A stretch of 64,000 bases of DNA from Paralichthys olivaceus (lineage: Eukaryota; Chordata; Actinopteri; Pleuronectiformes; Paralichthyidae). Made by a program: the position numbers and the translations under genes. Below the pieces are notes generated by a model. The model worked only from the letters and a program-made list of their open reading frames with translations, searched no databases and had not been told where the DNA came from. This document shows positions 11,901-23,400 of the stretch, piece by piece; within the stretch, counting starts at the first letter, position 1, and every line of letters begins with the position of its first letter. The DNA is taken from contig NC_091102.1 of NCBI RefSeq assembly GCF_024713975.1, positions 12,901,001-12,965,000 on the forward strand. Reading direction: 5' to 3'.

Positions 11901-14230
11901 TCTTACTGAAAAGAAAATCCAAAACACAACCTCAGTCACACTGATGAACAACCAGTAGTTCATTAAGCACAGAGAAGTAAGTTATGAGACACAGGCGGCT
12001 TCTTACGCAGTTTCTGTCTGGAGGAGATCCATGCAGACAACAAGAGCATCAAGCCCTGGTGAACAGTAGTTAAGGATTAATTTTACTGTAGCAACTCTGA
12101 TGCAAACCTTTTTATGGTTCATTGGCAAAAACAGAGGAATTAGATCAATGTGTTTCGGATAAAACAGGGTGTCGCAAATGTAATCACAACAATATTGTGG
12201 GGGGCTCTGTCCAATCAAGTGTTTTTACCTATTAAGTAATCTACTCAGAAATAATCATTAATGTAAGAATTTGGGCCCCTTACATGGACCAGAGTAATGA
12301 GTATTGCTGTTAATCATGTTTTTACTGCTATAACAAGTACTAATATCTGCAGTGGAAAGGTATGCAAGCCCTGAAAGTCCTGTAGCACAGCAAGACGACA
12401 ACAATTTCTTTAAGAGCCTCCATCATAGGACTTGTCATTAAAATCAAAATATCTTGTTCGAACACATTTTATGGCTAACTAAGGACTGATGAATTACGGT
12501 TGGACAAAATAAGCAAAGTAAAGTGCCTGAAAATGAGAGAAATATTAACATCGGTGTCACAAAATCAATTAAACAAAAAGCACGTTGAAGTGACTCCTAT
12601 AAAGTAATCTCAAAGTTGTCATTTGTACCCTAATAGCTATAAATCTGCATTTTAAATGCAACATGAAAATAACCATTAGATGGTGATATTAACTAACAAA
12701 CTGATGATTAAATGCACCTAATATAACTTACTCCAGTTTTAAACAAATTTAACTGTGCAATAATCATTTTCTATTGGTGCAATTTCATATATGTGCTATC
12801 ATGTTACACTGTATATAATCTATTTCTATGTTATATTATTTTTTTAATATTTCCTTGTATTGTTTACTTATTTATCTGTTACTAGTTACTGGGTGTCTGT
12901 TTTTACAATCCAATTTGCTGCTGTGACACAACACATTTTTCCAAAGTGGGATTAATAAAGAGTTATTTTGATCTTATCTTGAAAAGGATACAATCTGCCT
13001 GCTGACTCTCTGGATGGACCTGATTCTCAATTTCCTCCAGTAGTTCAAAATCGGCAACCCTGAGGTGGCGGTGGACGGTGATGTGCTGGTACTGGCCGTC
13101 CCGGTGCAGAGGGTTTTCTGTGGAATCTGTGCCAAACAGGACTAAAGCTACTTCATCCTTAGTCTCAGCAAAAACCTGTCAGAAGAAAAAAGATGTGTCA
13201 ACTTAACTTGTATGAAAAGTGATGGGGTACTTTTGGTTTCATAAATGTTTCATAGATATGTACCTGACGCTGGACAAACTTCTGGACAACTTTTTTTGCC
13301 AGTTCAAAGGGAGGCTCTTCACCCGGGGCAGAGTTGGACATGGAGAAGCCCACGTCCATGCACAGCACCAGAGCCGACTGCAGAACAACAATAACACTTT
13401 GTTAATACAGGTTTTAACTCAAGGTAACTTTGCCTCAGCACCTCAGAGGTGACACAGACAAGGAAACATTTGAATGTTTATGTTCACAGTCATTAATTCT
13501 AGAACAGACTGACAGCAGGCGTGTCCAAAAATGTAATAAACGATAAAAGATTAATTTTGCTCCTGAGTGAAGGTTGTGGTTTTACACTCTTCTTTATGTA
13601 CAATGAATAAACAAACATTTGAAGAACATTTTGCAAATCTGAGGCAGATCAATAAAGTGTTATACTTCCTCACTGTGCTTGAGGTAAGATGAGATGAGAT
13701 CAACTAATGATCACACACCAGGGATATTCAGTTAAAGCAACAGATAGTTAGAATGAGGTAGACAAGAGAACACGTGAAGTATAAAATAGAATAAAATAGG
13801 CAGTAGAAAGTTAAAAGATAAAAATACCCTCTATACAAACAGAGTCAATATGTAAACAACTTTCACCTCGGACAGAAAATGGTTTGTAGGAATATATACT
13901 GTAGTGAAGTGCAGTGGCACGAGATGATAGCAAGAGGATGTACATTGTAACCGAGCATTATGTACGAGATATTGAAATAGACGTATACACATAGCACAAC
14001 GTATTATTATTATATGGGTGTGTATTTGATGTTGGACATATTGCTATGGTCTGAACACGTCTCAACATGTCCCTCACTCGTTCAATGGAAATACAAACCT
14101 GTTATTTCACACATGACCGTCACCTCACTGTGTCTTTGAAGGGACGTTAAACGTGTTGAAGGATTATAACAATTAAAGGGAATTAATTCAAGAAATCTTA
14201 GAAATGGTAACTTACTTTCATTCCTGCCAT
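5983..14230 (-). CDS. xrcc5: Ku80, X-ray repair cross-complementing protein 5
   Basis: Ku80 pairs with Ku70 to bind DNA double-strand ends and recruit DNA-PKcs in non-homologous end joining. Exons in transcript order: 14216-14230, 13264-13377, 12992-13175, 12007-12055, 11783-11905, 11225-11413, 10947-11061, 10058-10196, 9638-9750, 9445-9507, 9222-9359, 9037-9127, 8094-8224, 7734-7930, 7485-7578, 7280-7349, 7028-7137, 6669-6765, 6396-6463, 6196-6270, 5983-5997. They total 2190 bases, so 729 aa; human Ku80 is about 732. An N-terminal VWA domain ([16 protein letters not shown]) is followed by the Ku core ([34 protein letters not shown]), an acidic linker and the C-terminal helical domain. The protein ends GDVDDLLDMM, the DNA-PKcs-binding tail; human ends in Ile. 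The first and last coding exons are only 15 bases each. Start ATG at 14230 gives MAGMK before the VWA domain, as in the family. Confidence 0.97.
10385..10803. repeat. Dispersed short repeat, family A copy 2 (xrcc5 intron)
   Basis: This is the longest of the three family A copies, about 420 bp, in the intron between xrcc5 exons 10058-10196 and 10947-11061. It starts at gcactgagtagagcac and ends with ccttgacggaggt (10787-10799), the counterpart of the copy 1 terminus. The internal segment atccttccaccaagttt is shared with copy 3. All three copies lie in the same orientation. Confidence 0.7.
11131..11163. repeat. (GT)n microsatellite
   Basis: An interrupted GT dinucleotide run with tct interruptions, inside an xrcc5 intron. 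Confidence 0.85.
12800..12980. mobile_element. Degraded LINE-type 3' tail (xrcc5 intron)
   Basis: The stretch ttgctgctgtgacacaacac ... ccaaagtgggattaataaag ... gatcttatcttg resembles the 3' tail of fish non-LTR retroelements, with an AATAAA-like motif and a short terminal tandem repeat. No coding part remains. The family call is from memory. Confidence 0.45.
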
Positions 14231-14330
14231 CTCTTCCCTCTTCTGAGAACGGTGTGTCACCGTGTTATGGCTCCGGGGAGAAACTGCGCGCGCCCCATCG
14301 AGGTTCTTGTTCAGGTGAGAATCGTTCCGC
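14231..14330 (-). promoter_or_regulatory. Probable xrcc5 promoter and 5' UTR
   Basis: The bases just upstream of the xrcc5 start are locally rich in CpG (gcgcgcgccccatcgagg near 14286-14303) within an AT-rich area, which fits a housekeeping promoter. No TATA box was seen. The boundary is inferred. Confidence 0.4.
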
Positions 14331-17300
14331 ACTATTCTCAAGCCGTCGATACGGTGGATTTCCCGACGCACACCAGCAAATACCTGCTCATACAACATGT
14401 GGATGTTACTGTGGACATGTGGTGCGACGAGCTGCAGGAATACCGTGATGATAAGATGTGCACAGTCTGTGGATGTAGGTCAAACGCCCTCCAGCGTTTC
14501 ACATGGCACTATGCACAGAGTCATCGACTGACTGACTGTCTGTAGACACACATATTGAGGTCAAACTAAAATACTGCTCAACACATAAATGCCCGAAAAG
14601 CCAGATCTAAATAATAATCATTGATCGTAAGTCATTTAATTTTTTATATAATTAAATAATAATCATAGTAAAAAACAATTGTCAATGTGGATAATAAAAA
14701 AAATGAAAATAATCAAATAATAATGAAATATATTTGATAAGAGAAATACAGATTTATTCAAAATGTATTATGTTGATTGATAGATGTGCTTTGATTACTC
14801 AAACACACTCACCCCCCAAAATGTAAAATGTTTCATTTATTGGATTTTCGTTTTTATCCATTAAAATGTCCTTTTATCTGTAAGTTTTATTTTCCTTCAT
14901 AAAGGTAGAAGGCACGATAGGTTAATAAACTGCTAGGAATACATTTACCCTCTGGAATTAATGAAACCCTTTAATTATCAGAAAACTCAGGGGATATCAT
15001 CCTGACCTCACTTTAAACCTAAAATGATTCGACATTAGTTTGACAGGATAACAGGACTGTGCAAGTTGTGAGGTTAGTATAGAAAATTAGTTTTTTGGTG
15101 GCTGGATTATTCAAACAGCTTCTGCATTGGCACACCAGTTAATAAAGCATCAGGGAATGTTGTTATTTCTTTTCCAAAGGTTCTCCACTAGTAGTTGTCT
15201 GTTTATAATAGTTTCAGTCCCTCCAAGACAGATAAAAGCAATAATCATTAACAGTGAAAACAAAATAATCTAATCAAAGCATTTTTACAATTAAAAAAAG
15301 AAACGACTTAACATATACTTACTCAAATAATGCATAATCATCACAAGGGGTTTCACTTACTGCAGCAATGAAAGAAGAGGATGAGAAAAGGCCCCCAATC
15401 CAGCCCACTGACAGGCTGAGAAGCAGAATCCTGCTTTCCTGGGACTGAGCAGGAAGTGAGGCTCTTAGCATTATTAGTCGTGCTTTTCTCTAACTGACTG
15501 TATTTTGCACACTGCTGAGCTTGCATTAGGGCATATGGATTTTCTCAAGTGTCCCAGGATGCTGATAATCAGATCTCAAAGTGCACATAACCAAGCCTCT
15601 GTGTGCATCATGCAGGCACATGAGCGGACTTGTCTCTGTAAGAGGGAATCTATGGAACAGAGGGAAATAATGAGCTGCAGTCTGTTGCTCTACAAGATAA
15701 ATAAAAACACTTAATTGAATTTGTGTGATTTTTTATTTTGCATTATGAGGATTCACATGTAAGGTGAAATACAGATTCAATCCACAACCACTGACTCGTG
15801 TTTTTAACCGGTAAGAAAGTAAAATTAAACCCTACCAGTGAAATTATAAACATTTGAATCAACAAATATTAAAACCATCTCATCCATTTGTATTTCATTG
15901 AGTTAGTAATAGCTGTTTGTAATTCATGAACTTCAAAGTGCATAAGAGAAAAAATACAAAAGTAGCTTGCTACAAGAATTCCAGAAATGTACTAGACTTA
16001 AATATCTAAAATAAATTAAAGCAACGTTTAAAATGTGTCTGTAATGAAATGGAACAGTTGACAGGTAGAAAATTACAGAAAACTTCATTTTACTCGTGGG
16101 TGTGGACCACAGTTGTGAAGACAACAAAAGTAGAATAGGCCCCAAATCCAGGCCGATTACAAACATCTTTTTTTGATAGTGCCTCAAACACATGGAAACA
16201 AAATTACACCAAAGAAATGCTTTGTCAGCTTGTCCTGGCTATGGCTTCCTCCATTTCTCTCAATCTCTGCTTTCTTGTTTGTGTGCTCTGTCAACTCAAA
16301 GTGAGCAAACAGCATGATGCACATCGCAGCTTCATTACCCTATAATTAGAGAAACCAACCAGTACTCACACTTTAGAAGATCAAGTTTGAAGTGTTTCAG
16401 TTTGTTTGGTGACATCATTTAGGTATAATATCATAAAGAATAATGTAAAGTGTTAAATCTTCAGTCTTTGTGAATGTTATTCACAACAAGAAAAGTAGAG
16501 TAATTCTAGTGTTGCACTTTAAAAACTAGATGGTGACACACAGTCCCATAAAAAACCTTGCCCGTCTTCAGTTACTTACTGTTTTAGTCTAGTAAATGTA
16601 GTAATTTACAGTGTTGACCATAAATCAGTCATGCATATTTCCAATCTAAATAGTAATTAGGCAAATTTCAATTGTAACTGACACACATTCAGCTTGGATC
16701 TGTGACCCTGAGGCAGCTGCCCAATTTTCCCAGTTGGTGTTCCAGCCTTTTTCCAACTATAACTTCATGGATTGAACTGAGCATATAAGATGTGGCCTTT
16801 GATGTCGCTGCACAGCACAGCACAGTGATCACATGCATTTAAATACACATATTTACAGATAAAGTGAAATGATCTAACACAGGTTTCCAGGAACACATGT
16901 ATCAGTTCCAACTTCTTCTGAGGTGCAGTGCTTTTCTGTCATTATTTGAGGTTAGTGATCTGAGGGAGCTGTGACCATTAAATGTACGTAAAAAAAAAAA
17001 GAACAATGAAAACCACTCCCAGGCTCAGAGCTCAATGCTTTAACAACAGTTGTGTAACGATAGTCCAGTCACTTCGGACAGTTCAGGCAGTGTTTAATAA
17101 ATAATCATTTACAGAAAAGAACAGTGGAGTCGCTAAAATACTTCCCTGTTCTTTTGACAAGAAGTTAAATTGAATTTCTTTCATCTGGATGTTTCAGCAA
17201 AACCTCAATAAGTCAAGTAGGTCGACCTTGAGATGATGTTTTCATCGAACTGCTTCTAATCAAAATTCTTTAAAATTTAACTTAAAATTCCTTTCACTTG

Positions 17301-17413
17301 TTTGTCCTTTGTTTCTGAACCAATCTCACGTGTTGAATTTCAGACAAATTAAAAGCACCTGCAACTTTGACGCCATCCCCTCTATGTGTCTTGGACCTCT
17401 GCGTCACCCTGTT
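14331..17413. other. Intergenic region between the xrcc5 5' end and the tmem169 stop
   Basis: This region is mostly AT-rich and without recognised genes. The right part should contain the tmem169 3' UTR; an ATTAAA on the minus strand at 17093-17098 is a weak polyadenylation candidate. A locally GC-richer, exon-like patch at 15361-15471 is described separately. Confidence 0.5.
15361..15471 (-). other. Exon-like open segment, possible alternative first exon of xrcc5
   Basis: On the minus strand an ATG at 15471 opens 37 codons that end exactly at a consensus donor (gtaagtg). The start reads MLRASLPAQSQESR, then a hydrophobic run (ILLLSLSVGWIGGLFS) like a signal or membrane segment. It lies 1.1 kb upstream of xrcc5 on the same strand. 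It ends in phase 0, so it would join in frame to xrcc5 exon 2 (13377), which also starts in phase 0. There is no family match and it could be chance. Confidence 0.25.
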
Positions 17414-18654
17414 TCACACTGATGAGGTCTGGGCGAGTTCACTGGGGGCCTTGCTCTGCAGGGTGCCAGAGACTGTGTCAGAGTCGAGCAGCTCCACTAT
17501 GCTGTAGGGGGAACAGTCCTCCAGTCCCAGCTTCCCGCAGGCCCAGCCGCAGAAGCCCTTCTCCAAATCTCGCACCACCTGCCACCATTCACCGAAGGCC
17601 CAGGACACCTGTACCACAGCGGAGTAGAGAGCCAGAGACAACGCCACTGGCATGATGAGCATGGGGTAGAAGATGATGAGAAAGGGGCATATTGTAATCT
17701 TGTGCCAGAACGTCCGCTCCTCGTTGTACACCAGGAAGACGTTGTACCATGTGAGCGTGCCGTAGTAGAAGGAGGTGATGAAGGAGAGGAGGAAAACCAC
17801 AGGGGCGCAGGAGATGCTCCACAGCACAACGTGGGGTCCCTGACACACACTTAAGCTGCAGGTGCGTTTGGCACCTTCCCCTGCCTCACACTCTGCATCG
17901 AGGCGTTCCTTCGACTTGGCCAGATCCCTGAGTTCCTTCTCTGTCAAAGTGACATGTATGTCCACCACCTGACCCTTCTTCTTGCCCCGGGTGATGGTGC
18001 CTGTCAGGGTCACGTAACGGCTGTCTGGAGGAAGGCTCCAACCTCCACCTGTTTAGATATAATACAGATTAAAGAAAGGTTCCTCCATATGTGTATCCTA
18101 TCAAATCAGGGTAGGACCATGGACATTTTACCTGCAGCACTCCAAAATGCCAAAAAAGTTTAGTAGACAGATATTCATAATTTCATTCATTCATTCACAA
18201 TATCATCCAATTATTGGCATGGTCTCCGTTTAGGTACATCATTGTACGATTACCCCTCCTTTGTTTTCTTCACATACTTGGTGTATGACAATTACATGAG
18301 CAAACAATTTACAATGTAACTTCAGTGATAGAACATAGCAGACATTTAGCTTCATAATTATCAACCAGCACCTGTCTCACCATCGCTTGTGGGCGTGCAG
18401 AGGAATTTCGCTCCCTCCTCAGCGCTCCTCTCTGCTCCCTCCTCTCCGCTCACGTCCTCTCCAGGTCCCCTCTCCATGTCAGAGCGGTACACAATAATGG
18501 ACTCTGGACGCTGGTCTTTCTTCTTCCTCCTCTTCCTCCTTATAGAGGGTCCCACTTCTCCATCGTCCACATGGTTCCCCGATGCGTCTGACCTCAAGGA
18601 GATCATCTGGGGGCTGCCCTCTCCTTCGGTTTGAGACTCCTCTAGCTGTGCCAT
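17414..18654 (-). CDS. tmem169: Transmembrane protein 169
   Basis: This is a small membrane protein of unknown biochemical role. There are two coding exons, 18372-18654 and 17414-18048, joined within a Gly codon, giving 305 aa; the human protein is about 297. The acidic, charged N-terminal half contains a basic RRKRRKKK stretch and RPESIIVYRSD. The conserved block SRYVTLTGTITRGKKKGQ (residues 104-121) follows. Two hydrophobic segments lie at about 167-190 (VVLWSISCAPVVFLLSF) and 214-240 (CPFLIIFYPMLIMPVALSL), separated by a conserved TWYNVFLVYNEERTFWHK loop. The C-terminus is EKGFCGWACGKLGLEDCSPY plus a short tail. In humans TMEM169 lies beside XRCC5, and that adjacency is kept here. A candidate non-coding first exon lies near 19.34-19.48 kb. 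Confidence 0.95.
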
Positions 18655-18662
18655 CCCCTCCT

Positions 18663-20467
18663 CTGATCCAGTAAAGAGTCAAAAGATATACTCTCTGATG
18701 GGTTGTATGTGGAGACTAGTGAAGTCTGGAGAAGCACAAACAACATCCACCCATTGTGTTGAAAGTTCTTAATCTACGAAAACCATTAAAAGTGCCATTA
18801 AAAGCTGGTTTGGTGTTTACAGTCAGAACAATCCTGCATGTACTTTGAGTCTGCATGGCCTACATCCGGATCAGTCTTTGCTGATAACTAATATCCACCA
18901 CAGGACACGTTATGATTATTATTTTCATCATTATTATTATTATTGACCTCGTGGCATTGATATCCCTAATCACAGAGATCAAATAGAACCAGATGATGAC
19001 AAACAAAGCGTGATGCCTAAAACTGGGGGGTTGTCCCTCTTTTGCATGACAGCGCACTGATTCTCTCGTGGAAATGCATCGACTCATCCCGTCCTTCTCT
19101 CTGCAGACATGATGAAATGAGAGCTGCCCACTCCGCAGACGGATTGAGCCTTTTTATTTCTTGAATCAATGCATTATATAACAAGATACAAGAGGGACGG
19201 ACCCTGACAATGCAACCCATTCTTCACACAGCTGATCCCCTCCCATTTAAATCCCACCCATGTCCGCTCTTTGTCTGCAGACGGCAGCCGGCGACCAACA
19301 CCTACTGGAACCAGAGCTGCGGCTAAAATGTGATCTTACCCGAAGCAGAGTGGACGAGGAGTGGAGAGATGGAGTGAGAGCAGAGAGGAGAGATCACCGA
19401 GTTCCTGTGACACATCGCCGGAGCAGATGCATCACAACGCCGAGTTCTCGCCGATACAGCTGCGCTACGCAAAAGGATTTCAAGAATAGCACTAAGCCCG
19501 CCCCTCTAACCGCTGTCACACCAATCCTGTGTGACCCATCCCACCGTCATGTGAACAGGAACCCGCCATGTCTGCTCCACATGATGATTCATGCAGCCCC
19601 TGTTCAAATAAAAATGATTTATAAATAAAATCAGGAATCCTTTTTGAATAAAAAGCATATGAAATCTTTTGAACAAAGATGTCTTTATTATTTTACAGGT
19701 TACAGCAGTATCTTATATGGCCTCATTTGAGAATGAGCTATTTTATTGCCAAGCAGTTTTACACATACATGGAATTTGCTGCAAGATATATAGAAAATAT
19801 AAAAATAGGAAACAAAAATTAAATATAGTAATACAATAATAAAGAATACTATAAGCAAAACATCAGTGCAGTTGAATAGCCAATATGAAATTGTATAGAC
19901 TTGAAATGCTAATGTTACCTCCAACCCCTGTCCATTTGTTTGTTGGTTTGTTTATTTGTTAACAATATAATGCAAAAACAATTACTGGATGGACGTACCG
20001 CAAAACTTAAAATATTTTTCATTAGAATAATCAATGATTTAAAATACAATATTGAAAAATAAGAATCGTATAAAATTGTACAATGTTTTAAAATTGTACA
20101 AACAGCATTAGCATATGAAGGAGTTTTAGGGCCACCTAAAGGGAAGAAATCTTAGATTGTGATAATTGAATTGTAATATCAAAAGACAAAAAGTACCAAT
20201 TTCATAAGAAACATGTTCAATGTTATAAAAAAAAACTTTCACAAGAATTAAGTCGTAATATTTCAAGACAAATAATCATAATTATATTAGAATTAAGCTA
20301 AAATTTTACAAAAATGAAAACGTCCTTTCCAAGAATAACTCCTTACTTAGAACATAAAGGTTGTATCTTCAATCAATAACTAATAACTAAAGTTATGAAG
20401 ACACCATTTTCTGTTGACAGCGACAGTTGAGACCAGAACAGCTAACGATGCTAATGTTGCTGTGAAG
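18663..20467. other. Divergent intergenic region between tmem169 and the six6os1-like gene
   Basis: This region contains the presumed tmem169 5' intron, its candidate first exon (19340-19480) and then about 1 kb of AT-rich DNA up to the six6os1-like start. The two genes point away from each other and could share regulatory DNA. No other coding exon was seen. Confidence 0.45.
19340..19480 (-). promoter_or_regulatory. Candidate non-coding first exon and promoter of tmem169
   Basis: On the minus strand a GC-richer block ends in a good splice donor (cttcgg then gtaagatc, with GT at 19339-19338). A plausible acceptor (tactggatcag) lies just ahead of the coding ATG at 18654. Spliced together they would form the tmem169 5' UTR. 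The outer boundary is a guess. Confidence 0.35.
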
Positions 20468-23400
20468 ATGAGCGACCATAATTCAGTCAGCAGCATCGAC
20501 GGCCTCCTCTGTCAATCTGGTGAGGTTTTTTTTTTTTTAAAGTTTCCTTAAAGTTAACAGTTTAACCTTTATTGTATTTTTACGTCTGTAAAGATTTAAT
20601 GTTCAGTAAGAGATGTCGGTTGCAAGCTAGCTGTTGACGACCTAAGCTAATTGAAGTTAGCAACGATCCATGAGATAGTAGCACCTTTTCAGACGTAAGC
20701 TAACAGTTTTTTTAATTGTTATTTCATAGCTCTTCAGACTCGGGAGCTTTCCCAAAAGAAGAATGAATTCATCCAACGAATTAAAGGTAAGCCAATAAAA
20801 AACTGTAAAACAGTGAAAGAAATAACTAGCTTAAATTAGCTACCATGTAAGTTAGCAACATGAAGGAGCCCTCACTGTTTTTAATGTGGAATCTTTTTGG
20901 TGTTGTGTTGAACGGGGTCACTCTTGTGTTTCTGTGTGTGTGGACAGTTTGCAGAGATGACATTGCTGAGAGAGGGTCTTACATCGGCACACTTCACAGA
21001 AACATCAGGAAACTGGAGGAAGAAACCAGGGTGAAGCAGAGCACTGTGATGCATAACAAAGCTAATACAAAAAGGTACAAGATGATAGAGCCATTAACGC
21101 GACATGCTAATTAACATGTCATATTAATAACAGTGTCATGTGATATAGATATGGATTTATTTCACTGCTTGTCATCCATGTAACTGTAGCATGAAGGCGA
21201 CCAACATCCTGCTTCTCCAGTACGAGCAGACGCTGAAAGCAGAACTGGAAAGCAGTAAAACCAGCTTCAAACATGAGATGTGGGTTCAACTAGCTGCTGT
21301 CAAATTACCTTTTAACATGTCTTTTGTGTGTGGATGACAAAACTGAATTCTTCTTTATTTGTTACATAACTAGGGAAGTCTATGAAGAGAGGATTGCACG
21401 CTACAGAAAGATATTCCAGTCACATCAAGAATATTATTTCCAAAATCCTATGGCTCAAAAGCTCCTCAGGTTGCAGGCAGAAAAAGAGGAGATTGAGTAC
21501 AGGATCAAGGCCTGCGATGATCAAATTACAACTAAGCAGGCAGAGCTAGACCATCTCACTGGTAATAAACTTTTGAATCCCATGTCAACTTGGTCTGCTT
21601 GAGAATATTGAAATATTAACAGCTTTTCACACAGTAGATTTCACTGGTTTTGTCTGAACAGGTCCAGCAGTCACTGCCTCTTCCACTGGTACCATACCAG
21701 ACAGGTATCTCTCTCTGAATCTTATAAATAACAAATAATTATTACACATTATATTATATATATATTACATATATATATTAAATCTATTATTCTCCAATGG
21801 AATCTGTTTTTCTTTCTAGTGTTTCTGGTCAACAGCCTGTTGAAGAAGCAGAGAATCAAATAGATCCTCAGACACTGGACTGTGATTCTGCCAATGACAG
21901 CTTCTGTCTTCATCTCAACCAGACAAAGGTACTCAGATGCCATGAGTCAAAACTAATGGCACATCATAGTTGTAACATCATATAAGTAACTAAAGTGTTT
22001 ATCATGAACAGTTGTTGCAGAATGAACATAAAGTATCTGTAGAGTCAAGTGCTGCAGATATTCCTGAGGAACAGAAGGTCCAGGGTACAGCCGCCTGCAG
22101 CACTTACCCAGAGGAAGCAGGCATAGAGCTTTGGTCTCACAAACAGCTGGATGGTAAGTAGAGAAAAGTCTGATGAGGCATTTCATTGAATGCCTTCATC
22201 TTTACTGACATTGGTCTTCATGCTGCATACAACCTCATCAGCAAAATGTTTATTTCTTCAGAACAAAATTGGACAGAGGAGATGCAGACTAATGAGCAGG
22301 AAAAGGAAATAGAACTACAGGAACATGTCTTGGTAAGTCTTGGTGTCTGCTTTTCCATTAAATGGGTAGATAGATAACCTTGACCATACCAAGAATGACC
22401 TGAAGTGGTTACTTCTCCCTGTGTTCTAAGAACACTTTCCCTCATGCTGCTGGTATCTTTCTTCAAGCATATTCCAGGTACTGGTCTATGCACCTCCACT
22501 ACTGAACTGCACCAAAATATTGGAGGTGAAATTACTTTAATTTGTAGAAACCTCTTTCTACAGTTAAAATTACTTCACAAGGAGCTCAGTTTGTGAAAAC
22601 TGTTTTGTATTGTTTTCTGTAGCTTTTTGTAAGGAATTGTATGATTTCTGAGGAAAGCTTAAGCTTGTAGATGAACATTTTTTGAAAAAAGCAAACAAAC
22701 AAAAGAACCCTGCATGACAAGCTCCCGCCATGAGGTTTAAAAGACCCATACTGGGCTGTCTCTTCAAGTGTCCCAATATGATGGAATTGAAATATTAAAA
22801 CTCACAACACTGATGTGCTTCATCTTGAAAAGATAGATTCCTGTCAGAACAATCTCAAGGAACTTGTCAATGTTAAACAGTTCTGAATAATGTTTTGTCA
22901 GCCACTGAAATGTCTTAACTAAAATGTTAAGTATCAAATAACAACAGGGATATTATTGTCTATATTGCAGAGGCTGTTTTTAAAGGTTCTGCTCCTGTAG
23001 GAAAAGCTTTTACACTCAATCTGTTTTGTGTGTAGGAACAACAATCTAATGTGTCAGAGGTGGAGGAGGCAGTGGAGGACAATGCGGGGGAAGGAGTGGG
23101 AACAGAGGAAGAGCAGACTTCAAGTGAAAAGGACAATGAGGAACTTGTTGCTTTTTCTCAGTCATCATGTGAAGAGATTCATTCTCAGTCCTCTCTGGCA
23201 AAGACGACAGCTGCATCTTCAACCGCAGCGTTTCCATTTAAGTAAGGTTTTGTATCCAGGTTGTCCGACACTTTATATCACTGTCAAGATACCCACTGAG
23301 AGCAATCTTTCATGTGCTCCCTTCAGCTTCAGCCCTGCCAGCTCCCCACATAGACAGACCTCCGATACCAAATCTCCAGCCTTCCTGTTCTCTCTGAACT

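Noticed and set aside
14204..14545. 113-aa plus-strand ORF opposite the xrcc5 first exon
   Set aside because: It is antisense to the xrcc5 start and CpG promoter, has no recognisable domain and no splice context.
19260..19628. 122-aa plus-strand ORF between tmem169 and the six6os1-like gene
   Set aside because: Low-complexity Arg/Thr composition with no domain; it overlaps the candidate tmem169 first exon on the other strand.
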